64,000 nt of DNA from Daldinia sp. FL1419 (GCA_025201765.1 MU623362.1:124001-188000), one strand, 5' to 3'. Shown: positions 1-12,880, numbered from the stretch's first letter. Numbers and translations are program-made. Notes: generated from the sequence alone by a model not told the origin.

Positions 1-711
1 CGATCGACACCACGTATAATTAGATGTAGGTGGCCAAGGTAGTAAGGTAGTAGGACCGTAAGAAAATCGTAGACCGAGGGGTGGATTCGGTTCGAGATAA
101 ACATAGCAGCAACCAGCCCGCCAGCTCATACCATACCATACCTACCTACCTACCTACCTAGGTACCGTTAGGTAAAGGCAAGGTCACAATCGTAAATCAT
201 CTTCCGTAGCCCGCAAGACCCAACAAAACCCCAAAAGTTGAAACCGATCTGCCGAGTTCCATCGGCCTCGTTTCCTACCATGTTCCGGATGGGGTTGCCA
301 GCTCCGGATAGACCAATACAATCACTATCGCTTTCTTCACCCGTGCTAGTGCGGACTTGCGCCCGCACGTAGTATGTCACGCGCTGGCGAGAAAAGGAAG
401 AACAGGATAAAAAAAACAAAAATAATAGTTAGTAATAAAAACTCAAGACTTGTGGCTTTGGTCTCTTCGTTGCTGACACGCATACGTGCTACTAGATCAC
501 CAAGGGCTTACTATTTGATCTGTATCTGTATCTGTATCTGTATGTACTAAAAACTAATGACGGAGGCTGGTGACCGGAAAGGCAAGTCCAAAACATTTTA
601 ACGACCGATTTAAAACGGCACAGCGCATGTGATAGAGTGTTACGTTTCTCTTGCTCATGCATGCCCCACGCGTTGGAGCCTAACAATGTATGTGCGATGG
701 TCAATCTGTTT

Positions 712-748
<37 letters not shown>

Positions 749-862
749 GGGTAAAAAAAAAAAAAATAATGATAATTAAATTGTTGTGTTTGATTTAAAA
801 ATAAAATTTTGTGACTGAAAAANNNNNNNNNNACACCCCCCCCCCCCCCCCCCCCCCCCCCC

Positions 863-919
<57 letters not shown>

Positions 920-2550
920 AGGAAACATAGTGACACATATAGCTCATGAACTTGATGGTGTTCAATTAACTAGATACTATTCTGACTTCAAACTAAACAA
1001 CGCAGGGGAGAGCTTTTTTGACCTTGCATATTGGCGATGTTTTATGACTGCCTCCAGGGCCACCGCCAACAACAACTCTTTAGTCCAGCGTCTCATGCCA
1101 CACGGTTGATACTTTGCGCAGCAACGTATCCCCCGTGCGGCTCACCTTCACTCAGCTGGCGAATCTTTTCTTCGCACCGGGAGATCCGGATGTAGTGAGA
1201 CGATGCTACAATTTGCCGCGCATCATTTCTAACCCCTCTATCCCTGGAGAAAACAGCCTACCTCCACTCATCAACTGCCATGACCGCCTGCATGTATAAA
1301 CATGCCTACCAAGAGTTGGTAGGGCGGCCGCGTCGCGTACCTAACTCGGCGCGGCGCTTAGCCAAGTCTTTGGGAGAGGCGTTATTCCCAAGGGTTAGTT
1401 GATGGATCTAGTAATGTGCGGACAAAGACGGCGGTAAAGGGCTCCGCATTTCCTTGCTCAGCAAGGATTTCCAAATTATGCCCAGCTTCTTTTGTGTGAT
1501 CGTGAGATCATCCCCTCCTCGCTTTCAGGTCCCGGCCTTTGCGTTCCGGATTGCTTACCGATCTTGCCACGGCGCAAATCTCAGAACACACGAGGCCTCG
1601 GCATGCTGACAGCCAGTGTCTGCCTTTGGGAGCAGTATCTCAGATATTCTGCCTTGACTTCCGTTTCGATGCGACGTGTAGAATCGACCGAGTAGAATGC
1701 AACTATGAGACTCAATCTCTTGCATCCTCCATTTGAATAATCCTATGTCGCTTGATGGGATTTCTCGTTTCGAAGAAAAGGTTCAACGTCAAGTTGAGTT
1801 TGGTCCTTGTCGTCGGGGGAAGTCGTCATTAAGCTCGTGGGAATAATCGTTATTAGGTCGTTCATTAATCGTAAACATGAAACCGAGTCCCGGGAAAAGA
1901 AAGAGTACAATCTCCTGAAGCGAGGACGCTAACTAGAGGGCTGAATTTATCGTCCATAGTATTGCGGTTGGTTGATCGGGGTATCTTTATCTAAGAAAGC
2001 CACTTTATGCCGTATAAAGAGAGGAAAATAAAAAACGTGGTAATCGAGAAACTTGTCCTGTCCAGGTCTTTTGCCAGGCGATGATCGGGTGCATTGCTGC
2101 GTATACCTCTTATTTTAACGTAGAAAAGGAAAATCCAGCCTCACATATCTCGAGGCCCTGCCCTACTTGTAAATGCGATCAGATACCCACCGAGTCCCAG
2201 CCATATGGTGAAAAAGAAATACAGCTTTGTGACCGAGCTGGCGGTTGTGACGATTTGAGGTATACCTTATAGAAAACAGACGCTCGCTTGCCCAACATAA
2301 AAAAGTGAAAAAAAAAGAAAAATAATAACTAAGAAACCCCGAGATTATTATATATGCCAAAAACGGTCGAAAAGTTTGTTCCTGATCGATGCAAAACGCC
2401 GGGATGCCCTGGGACGCGATGATGAGATCTACGCTGCAGATGTCTTTTTCGAATTGGAGGAAACGCGAACCGAAATTGCCATCCGAAGTCAGAGGGCTGC
2501 TATGAGGTGGTTACCACTGGCAGGCGGTCCCCCGTGGCGGGCGGTGATTG
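1..2550. other. Gene-free left flank
   Basis: No gene is recognised here. The stretch holds a CTGTAT hexamer repeat (520-543), a run of CTAC units ending in a CCTAGG palindrome (about 142-165), and the homopolymer-flanked assembly gap listed separately. The small open frames between 1.1 and 2.6 kb show no domain, no signal peptide and no convincing exon chain. Confidence 0.5.
727..919. other. Assembly gap inside poly-G / poly-C
   Basis: A run of G (727-751) is followed by about 70 bases of low-complexity sequence, ten Ns (823-832), and then a run of C with a single T interruption (836-919). Poly-G entering a gap from the left and poly-C leaving it on the right is the pattern expected if read ends with false G calls were extended into the gap from both sides. 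The bases next to the Ns should not be treated as real sequence. Confidence 0.85.
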
Positions 2551-3579
2551 TCATATGGCTGTCGTATACTCTTGATACCGATCCCAACCAAAGCCACCAT
2601 ATCCAACACCCATACTACCACACTGCGACGCTAACATGCTAGGAAGCGGCAGCGCCGGGATCGGAGACGTCACCATCGGCGAACTGTAGAACATCCCAGC
2701 TGTAGAGTACGGTTGACTGTATGGTATGCCCGGCGAAGTCACTTGCATCTCATGCAACGCCATGTTAGCCCATATCGGCGCGGTCGATTCTACCGAGGTA
2801 GCGTTAGGGCTGGAAGGTAAAACCCTCCATGGCTCGACCGGAGCAGGTACAGCAGGCGAGTGCATAGGTTGCGACCAGATATTTGCACCCACTGGCGAAC
2901 TGGGTAATAACGGCGGTTGGCGAACAACATCGACAATCTTCGGCGGTGGCGGGAGTAGTGGTTTATTTAGCAATCCCATGATGTTATTCTTCACTTCCTC
3001 ACTCTTCCCACACAATAATTCTCCAGCACCCTCCTCTTCTAAGCCCTCGAGGGCGGAAACATGAGTTCTATAGACAAACTTATTGATAGCCTGGACAAAG
3101 TCGTCGTGTAATTTCTTGGCGTGCTGCTCCTTCTCGGGCCAGTCGTAAGTTTCGGCCTTGGCGTTGACGCAGTAGATTTCCTTGTGATATTCAATGAGCG
3201 ATTCTATCGAGTCGGGAGTCAACTTATAGGCGACTTCATTCCGTAATACCATATCAACGTGAACGATATAGGCCTCGACGTGTATTAGCTTATAGTTGAA
3301 TATGGCCTCTATTAGCGGGTTAGAATCCTTAGTCAAGTCAGACTCGGGAGCCTTGGGCAACATCAGCGACGCCAAAGTCCAGATGGCGTTTGGCGAAGAA
3401 AGTGTCTCGGTTAGGCATCTTTGGTGTTGCGGTATGCTGTTGAGCGGCCTCTTGACTCTGTTGATGCGCTTGAGAGTTTGTGTTAGCCAAGGCTCAACCT
3501 TGGAGCCGAGGACGACGTTGACGGAGGAAGCTCGCGGCGCAAAAGCGGCGGCGGAAGCCGGTAAGAGTTGTGGGGGCAT
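2551..3579 (-). CDS. Hypothetical protein, Pro-rich C-terminal half
   Basis: Single-exon frame of 342 aa; I do not recognise the family. The longest frame opens 16 codons further upstream with TTG, so I take the first ATG, followed by Pro-Pro-Gln-Leu. Residues about 70-190 are mixed charged and hydrophobic and look helical and folded, with a Leu/Ile/Glu-rich stretch around the KNNIMGLLNK segment. The rest is dominated by Pro, Ser and Ala, with a PPPPK run and repeated SSP and TSP motifs, ending in a Gly/Tyr-rich tail. No signal peptide or membrane segment is visible. It is isolated: a desert of about 7 kb lies upstream. Polyproline and SP/TP motifs could suggest a scaffold or regulatory protein, but that is inference. 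Reality as a gene rests on length, codon bias and the lack of any stop over 1 kb. Confidence 0.65.
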   Translation of the reverse strand: MPPQLLPASAAAFAPRASSVNVVLGSKVEPWLTQTLKRINRVKRPLNSIPQHQRCLTETLSSPNAIWTLASLMLPKAPESDLTKDSNPLIEAIFNYKLIHVEAYIVHVDMVLRNEVAYKLTPDSIESLIEYHKEIYCVNAKAETYDWPEKEQHAKKLHDDFVQAINKFVYRTHVSALEGLEEEGAGELLCGKSEEVKNNIMGLLNKPLLPPPPKIVDVVRQPPLLPSSPVGANIWSQPMHSPAVPAPVEPWRVLPSSPNATSVESTAPIWANMALHEMQVTSPGIPYSQPYSTAGMFYSSPMVTSPIPALPLPSMLASQCGSMGVGYGGFGWDRYQEYTTAI

Positions 3580-6500
3580 TGTATAGTACTGTAGACTCCG
3601 AAGGAGGGCAGAAGAAAATTGCGACAAGGAATATCTAAAAGGTGGTGGAGAGCGCTTGGAGAAGAGAGAGGGGTCAGTCAGGTGGGAAAGACGAATAATA
3701 ATAAAAAAGGCGGCACAGAAAACTAGGCGTTCCCAGGACAGGGAATTAGCGTGTACGCCTACGACCGCAAATAAGAAGAAGAGAACGGTGGACGAGTAGC
3801 TCGTGAAGAAGAAAGAGGAGGGTGAGAAACTCGTGTTGCGGGTGTGGGGGGTGTGTTATAGTAAAATCGTCTTGGTGGTCTATGATCTTGACTGTTTTTG
3901 TTCCCCTCTCTCTCTCATTACTTTGGAGCGCCGTGTGTGCGATATGCTAATATAGCATATCGATTTTCCGTCCCCTGCTCGCCCTCCCCAATCCCTCGGA
4001 GCATTCCTAGCTGGTACTAATGGGATGATGGTATGGGATATGCAGGCAGGCCTGGTTTCCCACGGTCTTCCCATGGCCCATAGTCCATGGTGTGTGTCCA
4101 CTGTCTTGCATTAGGGAACCACCACAACGCCAGGCAGGCCGGGTAGGTCAGGTAGGTCAGGTAGGCTTTGTAGGCTTGGTAAAAAGGTCAGGCAAGTCAG
4201 GTTTAGCAGGTTAGGTAGCGCCAGGTAGCATTCGTAGAACGAGGCAACGCAGGGCAGGCATCAGAATAATCCACCGATACCACGGCCGACGCACCCTAGT
4301 CATGCGCGGCAAAAGAGGAGCCCTATCGTCGCACTGCACTTTGCGAGTGGGCTGTGTATGCGACTTGCATATGTTGGAAAAGAGTGTAGAGCAAATGAGA
4401 GAACTAGTACAAAACGACCCGAGCTGAAAATTGCTGCATTGTGGCCAGTGCAGCGCCACCAGATAGGTTCCAAACCCAGGCTTTCCACCAAAGTACCAAA
4501 GCTCGATTTCCAGGCTGTTAGGTGCAGCTAGGCCACATCCACAATGGATCTTAATTGTACGAATGTATCGAACGTATTGGTGTATTGGTACAAATGATAT
4601 GGGAAAGCCCCCCTTTGGGAGAAAAGAAGAAAGGGAAAAAAAAGCACCAACGTATGTATCCAAGTACCTATGTACCCACGTACACAACTCCACAACTCAA
4701 AGTATAGGTACCTACTTGCCTACGTGCACTCTAAACCCTCAATCGGGAACACCACCTGTTTCTTGTTTCTCCTAGTTATTCTTTTTTTCTTTTCTTTTTT
4801 TTCCAAAATGTAGTTACATATACAAAGGGGCATATGGGTTTACGTTTACCTTTGGCTTCAGCCTCGTTTGCCATGCATTTAAACTGCCATCCAAGTGGGT
4901 TCCGTCGTTACGATGCATTCCGAGTTATGAGTAATCCTGAAAATCATCGGTTTTCTTGTCCCGCTCTATATCACTTTTTAATAATGTCACGTAGTAGGGC
5001 AATAGGTATTAGGTTAGGTACCTAGGTAGTAAAGAAGAAGAAAAAAAGCTCCGCAAAAATGACTTATAATTCAAAAAAGGGTCGTATACTCGTAGTTATA
5101 CCTATCTAGGCTGGTACATTTGTTTCATCCAAGTAGCGGTACCGATATCGTCACTACTTATTCATCGGCCCATCTGCAATGGAACTAGTTCCATATTAGA
5201 CCTTTTTATGAAAATATTAAACCCCCTTCCCTCGGTGATTCTTTTGAGATGTGATATTCGTACATTAACGTCGTATTAAAATAATAAATAAGCACACTGT
5301 CGAATCTAGAAATGTGATATCGCCATTAGTCCTAAGTACTAGATAGAAGCCCGTTGCAAATAAGAAATCAGCATATCCCAACTCTTTCGCATATCACAGG
5401 GCTCGCCAGCATACTAATTACAGGGTCAGTCTCTTCCTGCATGAACTTCTTAAGCAAGCTGCAGCTCCATCTAGTACCGAAAGAGCTTTGCTGTTGTAGT
5501 CATGCATGCTGCTAGGCGCAGATGACCTAGAAGCCCATATAGTAGCCAATGCAGTAACCAGTCAGATCAAGAGAACGTGCCTCGTAGATCACCGATACGA
5601 AAGGTTCAATTCGATATTAGGAGATCGCTCGGGACTCTTGGTCCACGCCTGGAAATTGCCGTATCAATGCAACATGCCGCTTTCTATCCATTGGAAGAGA
5701 GTTGAAACCGATCAAGAAATAATTGGTAAACATCGCTTGATGTTGATCGACTGATGGTATCCCTTTGATAATAGATACATCCTTGCCACCAACCAGTAGA
5801 AACTCCCCAGCATCCTAGAGCTTTAATGCGATACTGTTATATTCTGGGGCAGCTCCCTGATGACTTGCATAGGAGCGAGGAGATAACATCAAGTGTCGCC
5901 CGCCTCCGCAAGTAATCTGAAACCTAGTAGGTAAGCCATGTGTATGTCTCAAAGAGGAAGATTAATGCTTGATCAAAAAGTTTTCTTCCCTTTCGAGCCA
6001 GATGCAGAAACGACGCTCGCCTCGGGCTTCTTGCCGGTCAGTCCTAGAGGAAGAGATGGATCCGCCGAGCGTAGTGTCTGGGGTACAGCACCCATAAGCC
6101 GAGGAACCACAAGTGATAACGAGTGATCTTGTATTCTCACAGAGGCGCTTAGAGCGTCAAGGAGCTAGTCGACGGGGAATACATAAATATGAGGCATCAC
6201 AAGATGGGGTCCAGATTGCGCGTGTATATTACCTGATGGAGACGGGGAGAAAAAGACGAGCAGGTCTGACGAGAGCTAGAGCGATGTCGATATTGAATGA
6301 GAACCAGTCGATGGTATATGTCAAGGTTGTAACCCATGTTAGTGGCAGAAGGTGAGTTGAGGTGTGTTGATGTAAATTAGCCGTTCTGAGTTGTGGTTGG
6401 TAGATTCATGCGAGCCGGAAAAGTATTAGGGTGGAGAAATCGATTCAAGGTCAAATTTCCATTGGCTATAAAATAAGTAGAATCAGGGAAGCACCACGAT

Positions 6501-9500
6501 GATATTTCTGGGGACCACCGGGTCTAGACGTGAGCGAAACGGAGAATAAGGATAAGAACAAGCGAATGATAAATTGAGAAAAAGAAAAAAAGAAAATCGA
6601 TTCGTGTTTCATGAAAGGAGCCTCAGGGGTCAAACAAAAGGGGGAACTACTCCATGTTCCTATATATTTACTTCCTTATCTGGAATATCACTAACATCCC
6701 GTTACGGCGTCGATTGAGACTAGACCTAGTTCCCGCCTCGGAATATTGGTCTTCGGTTACACTGAAAGTCGAGACCAACCTTTTAACGGACTGTATATTA
6801 AGGTCTCTGAGGTCCTTCCTTCGTATCACGAACCAGTTTGATAGAGGAGCCTGCCGACTCCTAGGTTCCGCTAGGCCGATTATGAGCGAATCGAAGCTCC
6901 GTCACATCGACGTATGCGTTAAACGGAGAGCCGGTTATTGGACAGTGCAGCTCTTACATGTATATCATCTCTTGGATGTGAGTATCATAGATTAGCCCAT
7001 GTTACATGATCGAGTAATGCCGAATCTAAGCTTCTAGTAGATAATCAATCATGTGGCTCGAACTAGAGACGTTTTCACCCGAGAGGGGACAGGATCAACA
7101 CTACCACACAAAAACGATTGGAGATATCTGCTCACCTGTTTCGGTCAGGTCGAGATCTGATAAAGATAACCCAATTGGGCGAAAAGATGATAAGTGGAAT
7201 GAGTTAATGATTGGTAAAGCTGCTAAAGGAGATACAATATGATAATTCTCGGTTACCGAAGTCACTTGACCGTCGCGCTGATGCTAAGGTAATTGTGGCT
7301 CGTGCATAGCATAGGTACGTAGGTACCTTGTTTTAGTATGTGCATTCATGCCCCTGCCGCCCGCGATAATCGCAAAGTACCGGTACGTATTCATTAGAAG
7401 TTTCTTGCACATCATACATAGTAGGCAACTAACACATCCGTAAGTAGGCTAGCAACGGCCTCTCCGTAACCCATAATTCCGTGCTTTGCCGCCTTACTTC
7501 TGTTCACTTTTTGATAGTTTGATAGTTACAAGCCACGTCGCTTCTAAATTCCGCGTCGCCGAATTTTTACCTGCATGTCGATATACGGGATATATAGATC
7601 ACTTGGTGACATTTCGTCGTAATGAGCCTTCCAAGGGGTACGGAGAACCAAGTTTTGTCTCCACTAAAATGCGCTTCGTCACGGACCAACAAAAGCCTAT
7701 TAGAACCGCAAGGTCGGGGCGCAGATAAGAGGGAACCCAATGGAGACGTTTCTACGGTCTGCCAGGTCTGCCTCGTCTATACCATCTACCGTGGTAAGAT
7801 TCGAGAGCATATTTTCGTGCATCACATCTGCTTACATGCAGCTTAATGGTTCTATGATGCGTCGGTGGGGGCGTAGATGTAAGAGCAGCCGCCAGGTCGC
7901 GATTAAATCAGCCATCCCTTAAGTCACCAGCTTCACGCGCGGCCAATTTATCAGGGCGGCATTAATCCCTTCCAAGACAGGACGTGCAATTACGATTTAT
8001 CAGATGAACGATAGCCAGTAAATTACACCGCATCAAAATATTATATACATATCGGATTATAGTCGAATTTATGACTCGACGAATGTCTTCTAACTACCTC
8101 GTAAATCTAGGTACCTACCTCTTACCTAGGTAGGACTTATTAGTTAACCTTAGTAGTATTTGGGTCTTTACAGATTTACAAATTTTGCAAACGCATTCCT
8201 ACTCCTTTAAAACCGCTTAGTCTTTCAACTAGTCGATCCGGAAATAGCACAAAAAGAATATACATACTATATAGGATCGTATTAACTATGGCTTACTTGA
8301 TTCCGAAGCTATTGCCGCAAAGTATGCAATAATAGAACAACTAACTACTCCTAATAAGGAGTGCGTGTCCACATGATGAATACATACATGTGAAATCGAT
8401 TCGATCTCTACCGCTGTGGCGCGAGTTCGGCATTAAACGAGACCCTTGCTTTTCTGTAGATACATAGTACTTTGCGCGGTAGTTCACCGTGGATGGTTCC
8501 ACACATATTGGTAGGTATCGCACTTAGGGTAAGAGGTACACCAACTAAAGTTACAAGGTATCACCAAGCTGTGGAAATTCTAAACTGTAAGGGAATGCAC
8601 GATAGACATCCCCATTACGAAGAATTCCGCCAAATTCCCAGGCGAATGGATAGGCACTCCCATGATACATAACACTCAAGTCGATCTTCCTCGGAATAGC
8701 TACTTCAAATCCATGCCAAGCTGAAAAATATGCACATAGTATAGGTACGTATCTAGTTAAGGTTAAGTTTCGCATGCGGGGACCTTGTCGATCATAAACC
8801 CCCCCAGTGGGAGTTTTTTTGTTTGGGATATCCCAAGGTACGTACCTCGCAAACCTAGACCCCTGGGGAAATGTGGCTGTGTTAGTTGCACAGCTCTAGA
8901 TTTCCATCCACGTTGCGGCTTGCCAGCGCATCTGGCGCATCACAACGTTACTTATTAGCCACACTTGCCCGCTGGCACACCGACTTGACAACTCAACGAT
9001 CTTAGATTTCTCGCTTAGTCTCCACCGCTTTTAGCAGATTTGAACCGGATAGAGAATCTTCCTTGCGTGTGCATAAGCGAGGCCATGACCTCATAGGAGG
9101 TTTACACCTTAAGGATGCGGAACGTCCGAACCCGCTCAACAAACAGTACCTGCTACTACGTAGATGGACTCATCGAAGGGACCCTCCAGAGAGACACGAA
9201 AAGGCCTTAGACCCACAGCGCAGACTCTACGGAGTTGTTCGCTCGTAAACTAAAGCATTCTGCTCCGACCAATTTTGCCTCGTTGACGTATCTGGCTTTA
9301 CGCCCGGCCCAATGTCGTGTTAACGACCCACTGGTCCGACCGGGTCTGCGGCGAAGACATTTGAGGCCTCCTAGACAGCGACGGCCATCAACTATCTATC
9401 AACGAGAGGGGGAAATGGCTTCAGGCGGTGGATGAGCATGAATAGTAGGGTGTGAGAACAGGGCGGCCGGCAATTAGGCGCCGTCTCGCCAATAATCTCA

Positions 9501-10570
9501 TGAAAACCTGGAAAAGGGTCTCATGACTCACCGATGACAAGCCTGCATCTCTTCTATAATTGATTGGATATTTCAAACTCATAACTCTATCCAAGCCGCG
9601 TCATTTCACCGTCTACAGGGTCTTGAAGAGACCACTCTTACGTCAAGAGAAGGTTATCATGTTGTTCTACGCGCTGAAGGATCGCTGGTAACTTTGGGCT
9701 TCAGCGGGGATTGGCAAATCTTGCCGATATACCCAAAGACTGCCCAACATGAAAACCTCGGGCTTCGAACACCGAAAAAAAAAAAAAAAACTTGATTAGG
9801 AGAATATCGAACGAATTATGATATTTCAAACCGTAGAGCGCATTTTCACCGCCCTTTTGCAATGATCTTCTAACTACTCGAGTGTTTGGGAAGGCGTCTG
9901 GTGAACGATATGCAGTATCCTAGCTCTAAGCGCCGTCGCATAGAAACATCTCGGTTCCCCTCTCGGCTTCAGATGGCGCGATCTAATCAGTCGATGTTCA
10001 GCCCGGGCATTGCCGAAGAAAGGCTAAGTAAGTAGGATGTATCATACCTAGCCCTTCCCAGTACAGATATTCCAAGTGCATTATCCAAACTGCTCCAGCA
10101 GAGTTATACAAGAGCCACGAGGACATCAAAGCATATAGAGCAGGAAGCTTATAGATGCCCCAGCGTTTTAGTATTCAAAGTATTCAGGTAGGCATATCAT
10201 CATACGGCAACGTGGTTGATCAAACGTGTAAATCTTACAGGCGCCACCTAGGTATTGCACGTACAGTCAGATGCTATACGTATAGTCGCCCCTAAATTTT
10301 ACCCCTAAATAGGAGGAGAACTATGAGCCCGAAGACACATTTATACGTAGTCATACTTAGGGGTAGTACAAGCCATGAATAAGTAACTGGGTGTGTCTTA
10401 TTAGTGATAACCTTGATATATATAACAATTCAGGACCATGATTGCTATCTACTTCCTGAGGCGGATGGCACGTAGAACTTCAAGGAATATCATAAACCTA
10501 AAAGGTTGGCTAACAACTGTAGATATAGGACTACATACGCTCATAGTAGTATAATATCTGCTGTGGATGT
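3580..10570. other. Gene desert of about 7 kb
   Basis: No coding region longer than about 110 codons and no recognisable domain on either strand. The sequence is of mixed composition rather than extreme AT. It contains an imperfect GTCAGGTAG minisatellite (about 4138-4235), several CCTAGG/GGTACC palindromic tracts (about 5010-5030, 7314-7330, 8108-8136) and a 14-bp perfect palindrome at 8823-8836. It may be old, mutated repeat DNA, but I could not identify a transposon family. Confidence 0.45.
4138..4235. repeat. Imperfect GTCAGGTAG minisatellite
   Basis: Units of the form GTCAGGTAG and variants (GGTAGGTCA, GGTAGGCTT, CAAGTCAGG, GGTTAGGTAGC) follow one another for about 100 bases without strict periodicity. 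Confidence 0.6.
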
Positions 10571-12880
10571 TCAAATAATCCGAATCGACTCCAAAGTCGT
10601 CTCTTCCCATAAGCCACCTTCATTAAGATAGCAAAGACCAACCCGCCGGTAGGTATTCGGTTCGGATAGTGGCAATAGCAAAAGAGCATGCGCACAAATT
10701 ACATCACCATAGCGTTCCGGCTTTATCTGGTTATACACTATATCCGCCTTTGTCAGAATCAAGCATCTAAACTTCAACCCTTTCTTCAAGCACGACGAGG
10801 GGAAGTCCAAAAATGCCTGTCCGAGGCTTTCATTGGACTCCTCTCGTGGGGACTCATACAATGCGAGCTTATTCAAGGACACCGTGTGCTCAGTCCACGC
10901 CTCCCATTCGACGTCTAGGATCCTGCCCTCAACATCAAGATACCCTGATTTTACTGGCCCGAACACGAAGTCGCTTCCGTCAATAAGAGTAACGGCACAG
11001 TCCAAGATTTTAAAATGCCAGGGGCGATCGGTTATCCATTTCCTTGATTGCTTCGGGTAGAGGCTGCCGTTATCGTATTTAACACTAGCCCAGCTCCAAG
11101 ACGGGGCAATGAATTCGCCTTCGCGCTCTGGAGCGGCAGTGATGGGCGAAAGGCTATTTGTTGGATAAGAACGGAATATGTAGTACCATTGGAGGTCAAC
11201 TAGGAGCGTTTCCTTCCAAAGGCCCGCAAGATAAGTCATTTTGTTTTCCTCAGCTGCCATGGCGGCAACCGCCGAAATCGCAGAAAGTTTGTCCGCCGGA
11301 TATGAGAGGGATCGTTGTGCGTATTGAGATCGTATCTCTATCCACGTCATCGACATTTCTCTCCTTTTATAGGCCTCGTCGATTGCGTACTTGTTAGAGA
11401 GTCTCGATTCCCATGGAGTGGAAATAATAGCGGAAGCATCCCCAAAATAATTTTGGACATATCCGTCCGGACTAAACTGGATAGGGGGATCTCGGTGCTC
11501 GTTCAGGCTACTTGGGTCGGCGATTAGTTTGTTACACGTCCATTGGATCCCCTGGGAAGAAAAGCGTAAGCGACGCGAAGAGAGCGTCCATTCTTGGAGA
11601 GTCCATCCGCGCGAGTCGATAGGATCCTTCGCAACAGGGGTCTCCTCTCGAAAGCCTAAGCTCAGTTTCATATACGGGAACTCGGGTGATCCTTTTCCAA
11701 TAGTAACCTGAAAGGGTTGCACCTGGAAAGTTGGAGGAAGTGGTGGTTTCAAGAAACCCTCAGAAGCTGCTGTAGAGTTGGCCGCCGAGATAGTTAGGGC
11801 GCTGTACTGGTATATTTCTGCCATCTGGGGTAATTCTTTAAGCTTATCCTCTCGTGAATCCTGGATAATGCACAGGGCATCGACCCATATGTAACGAAGT
11901 CCAAGCCGTCTAGTAACTTCCATAGCATCCACTACCGACTGGGGAATTCTTTTAATGTCAAGGCCGTCAAGCTTGACCGATAGGGTATCTTGGGTTAGTA
12001 CGTAGACTTGTCCAGCCCCCCATACATAACTTAGGGTTACGTAGTCCTTGGTTTCCGTATATTTAGTTTCGACCAAGCGTGGATGAAGAGGATCTCCGAC
12101 ATCTATTAAACGTGTAGGCCGGAATGAACTATCCACAGTACACTGGTGAGTCCGCTGGCAATCATCAAGCCATCCTCGCGCTATCCTGGGCCAATCTCCG
12201 CCCGCTGCAGAAAGCGCTTTCCATTCCGTACTGAAAACCTCCTGACTGGTATCGGACGTCACTTCGAGCCAGAGTGTTCCGCCGTAAGGAGGGATGAATA
12301 ACCAAGGCTTAGAGCATTGCTCACTGGGAGTGGCTTCAATCTCAATATTAATGAGGTCAAAGCCTGTTGAGTAAACGCCTTTCATGATATATAATGTGAG
12401 GGTTATTTTTGCACTACAATCAAGCGATTGAAATGTGAGAACGGGCTCTGACTCCTTCGCTTCAGCAGGAGTGTCAAAAGTCCCCATGAGGTACTCGTAA
12501 GCTGAACCTCTCTGTTCAGTATCGTTGGAGCTACTCTGCGGTGTGTCTAACTCGGCAGGCGCCTTCTCTTGTTCTTGGTACCACGGTATATGGAGAAGGA
12601 AAGATCGTTCACTTTGAAGAGGAAGCTCGTTTTGTGCGGCGGTTAGGATCGAGTTACCCAAGAGAGCACACAAATTACAGCGATTGAGAATGCTATCGTA
12701 GACATCCTTAGCTAGAAGCTCACAGGACGACCGAATCTCAGTTTCGCCCTGGTTACACGATTTGAGTTTACTGTATAAGTCTTCGTTGAATAGTTTCCCA
12801 CAAAGTTCGCAAGGCTTCGGTGGGTTATCTTGAGGGATATAAAACTGAGGAGGCTCTACTTTCCCTCTAAGTCGTAGCAT
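10571..12880 (-). CDS. HET-domain protein (heterokaryon incompatibility type)
   Basis: A 769-aa single-exon protein. The HET domain starts near residue 280, where YVTLSYVWG is the diagnostic opening, and continues through SVVDAMEVTRRLG and RYIWVDALCIIQD (about 315-341), the MAEIYQYSALTISAA block (353-367) and a later SRGWTLQEW segment. Ahead of it is WLDDCQRTHQC (237-247), the usual pre-HET Cys motif. The N-terminus has two CxxC pairs (24-27 and 68-71), which may bind metal. HET proteins trigger fusion-induced cell death or act in self/non-self responses; the actual trigger of this one cannot be read from sequence. The start is the first ATG, shortly downstream of stops. The gene sits beside a gene desert, a typical setting for fast-evolving HET genes. 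No frameshift or stop is seen. Confidence 0.93.
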   Translation of the reverse strand: MLRLRGKVEPPQFYIPQDNPPKPCELCGKLFNEDLYSKLKSCNQGETEIRSSCELLAKDVYDSILNRCNLCALLGNSILTAAQNELPLQSERSFLLHIPWYQEQEKAPAELDTPQSSSNDTEQRGSAYEYLMGTFDTPAEAKESEPVLTFQSLDCSAKITLTLYIMKGVYSTGFDLINIEIEATPSEQCSKPWLFIPPYGGTLWLEVTSDTSQEVFSTEWKALSAAGGDWPRIARGWLDDCQRTHQCTVDSSFRPTRLIDVGDPLHPRLVETKYTETKDYVTLSYVWGAGQVYVLTQDTLSVKLDGLDIKRIPQSVVDAMEVTRRLGLRYIWVDALCIIQDSREDKLKELPQMAEIYQYSALTISAANSTAASEGFLKPPLPPTFQVQPFQVTIGKGSPEFPYMKLSLGFREETPVAKDPIDSRGWTLQEWTLSSRRLRFSSQGIQWTCNKLIADPSSLNEHRDPPIQFSPDGYVQNYFGDASAIISTPWESRLSNKYAIDEAYKRREMSMTWIEIRSQYAQRSLSYPADKLSAISAVAAMAAEENKMTYLAGLWKETLLVDLQWYYIFRSYPTNSLSPITAAPEREGEFIAPSWSWASVKYDNGSLYPKQSRKWITDRPWHFKILDCAVTLIDGSDFVFGPVKSGYLDVEGRILDVEWEAWTEHTVSLNKLALYESPREESNESLGQAFLDFPSSCLKKGLKFRCLILTKADIVYNQIKPERYGDVICAHALLLLPLSEPNTYRRVGLCYLNEGGLWEETTLESIRII

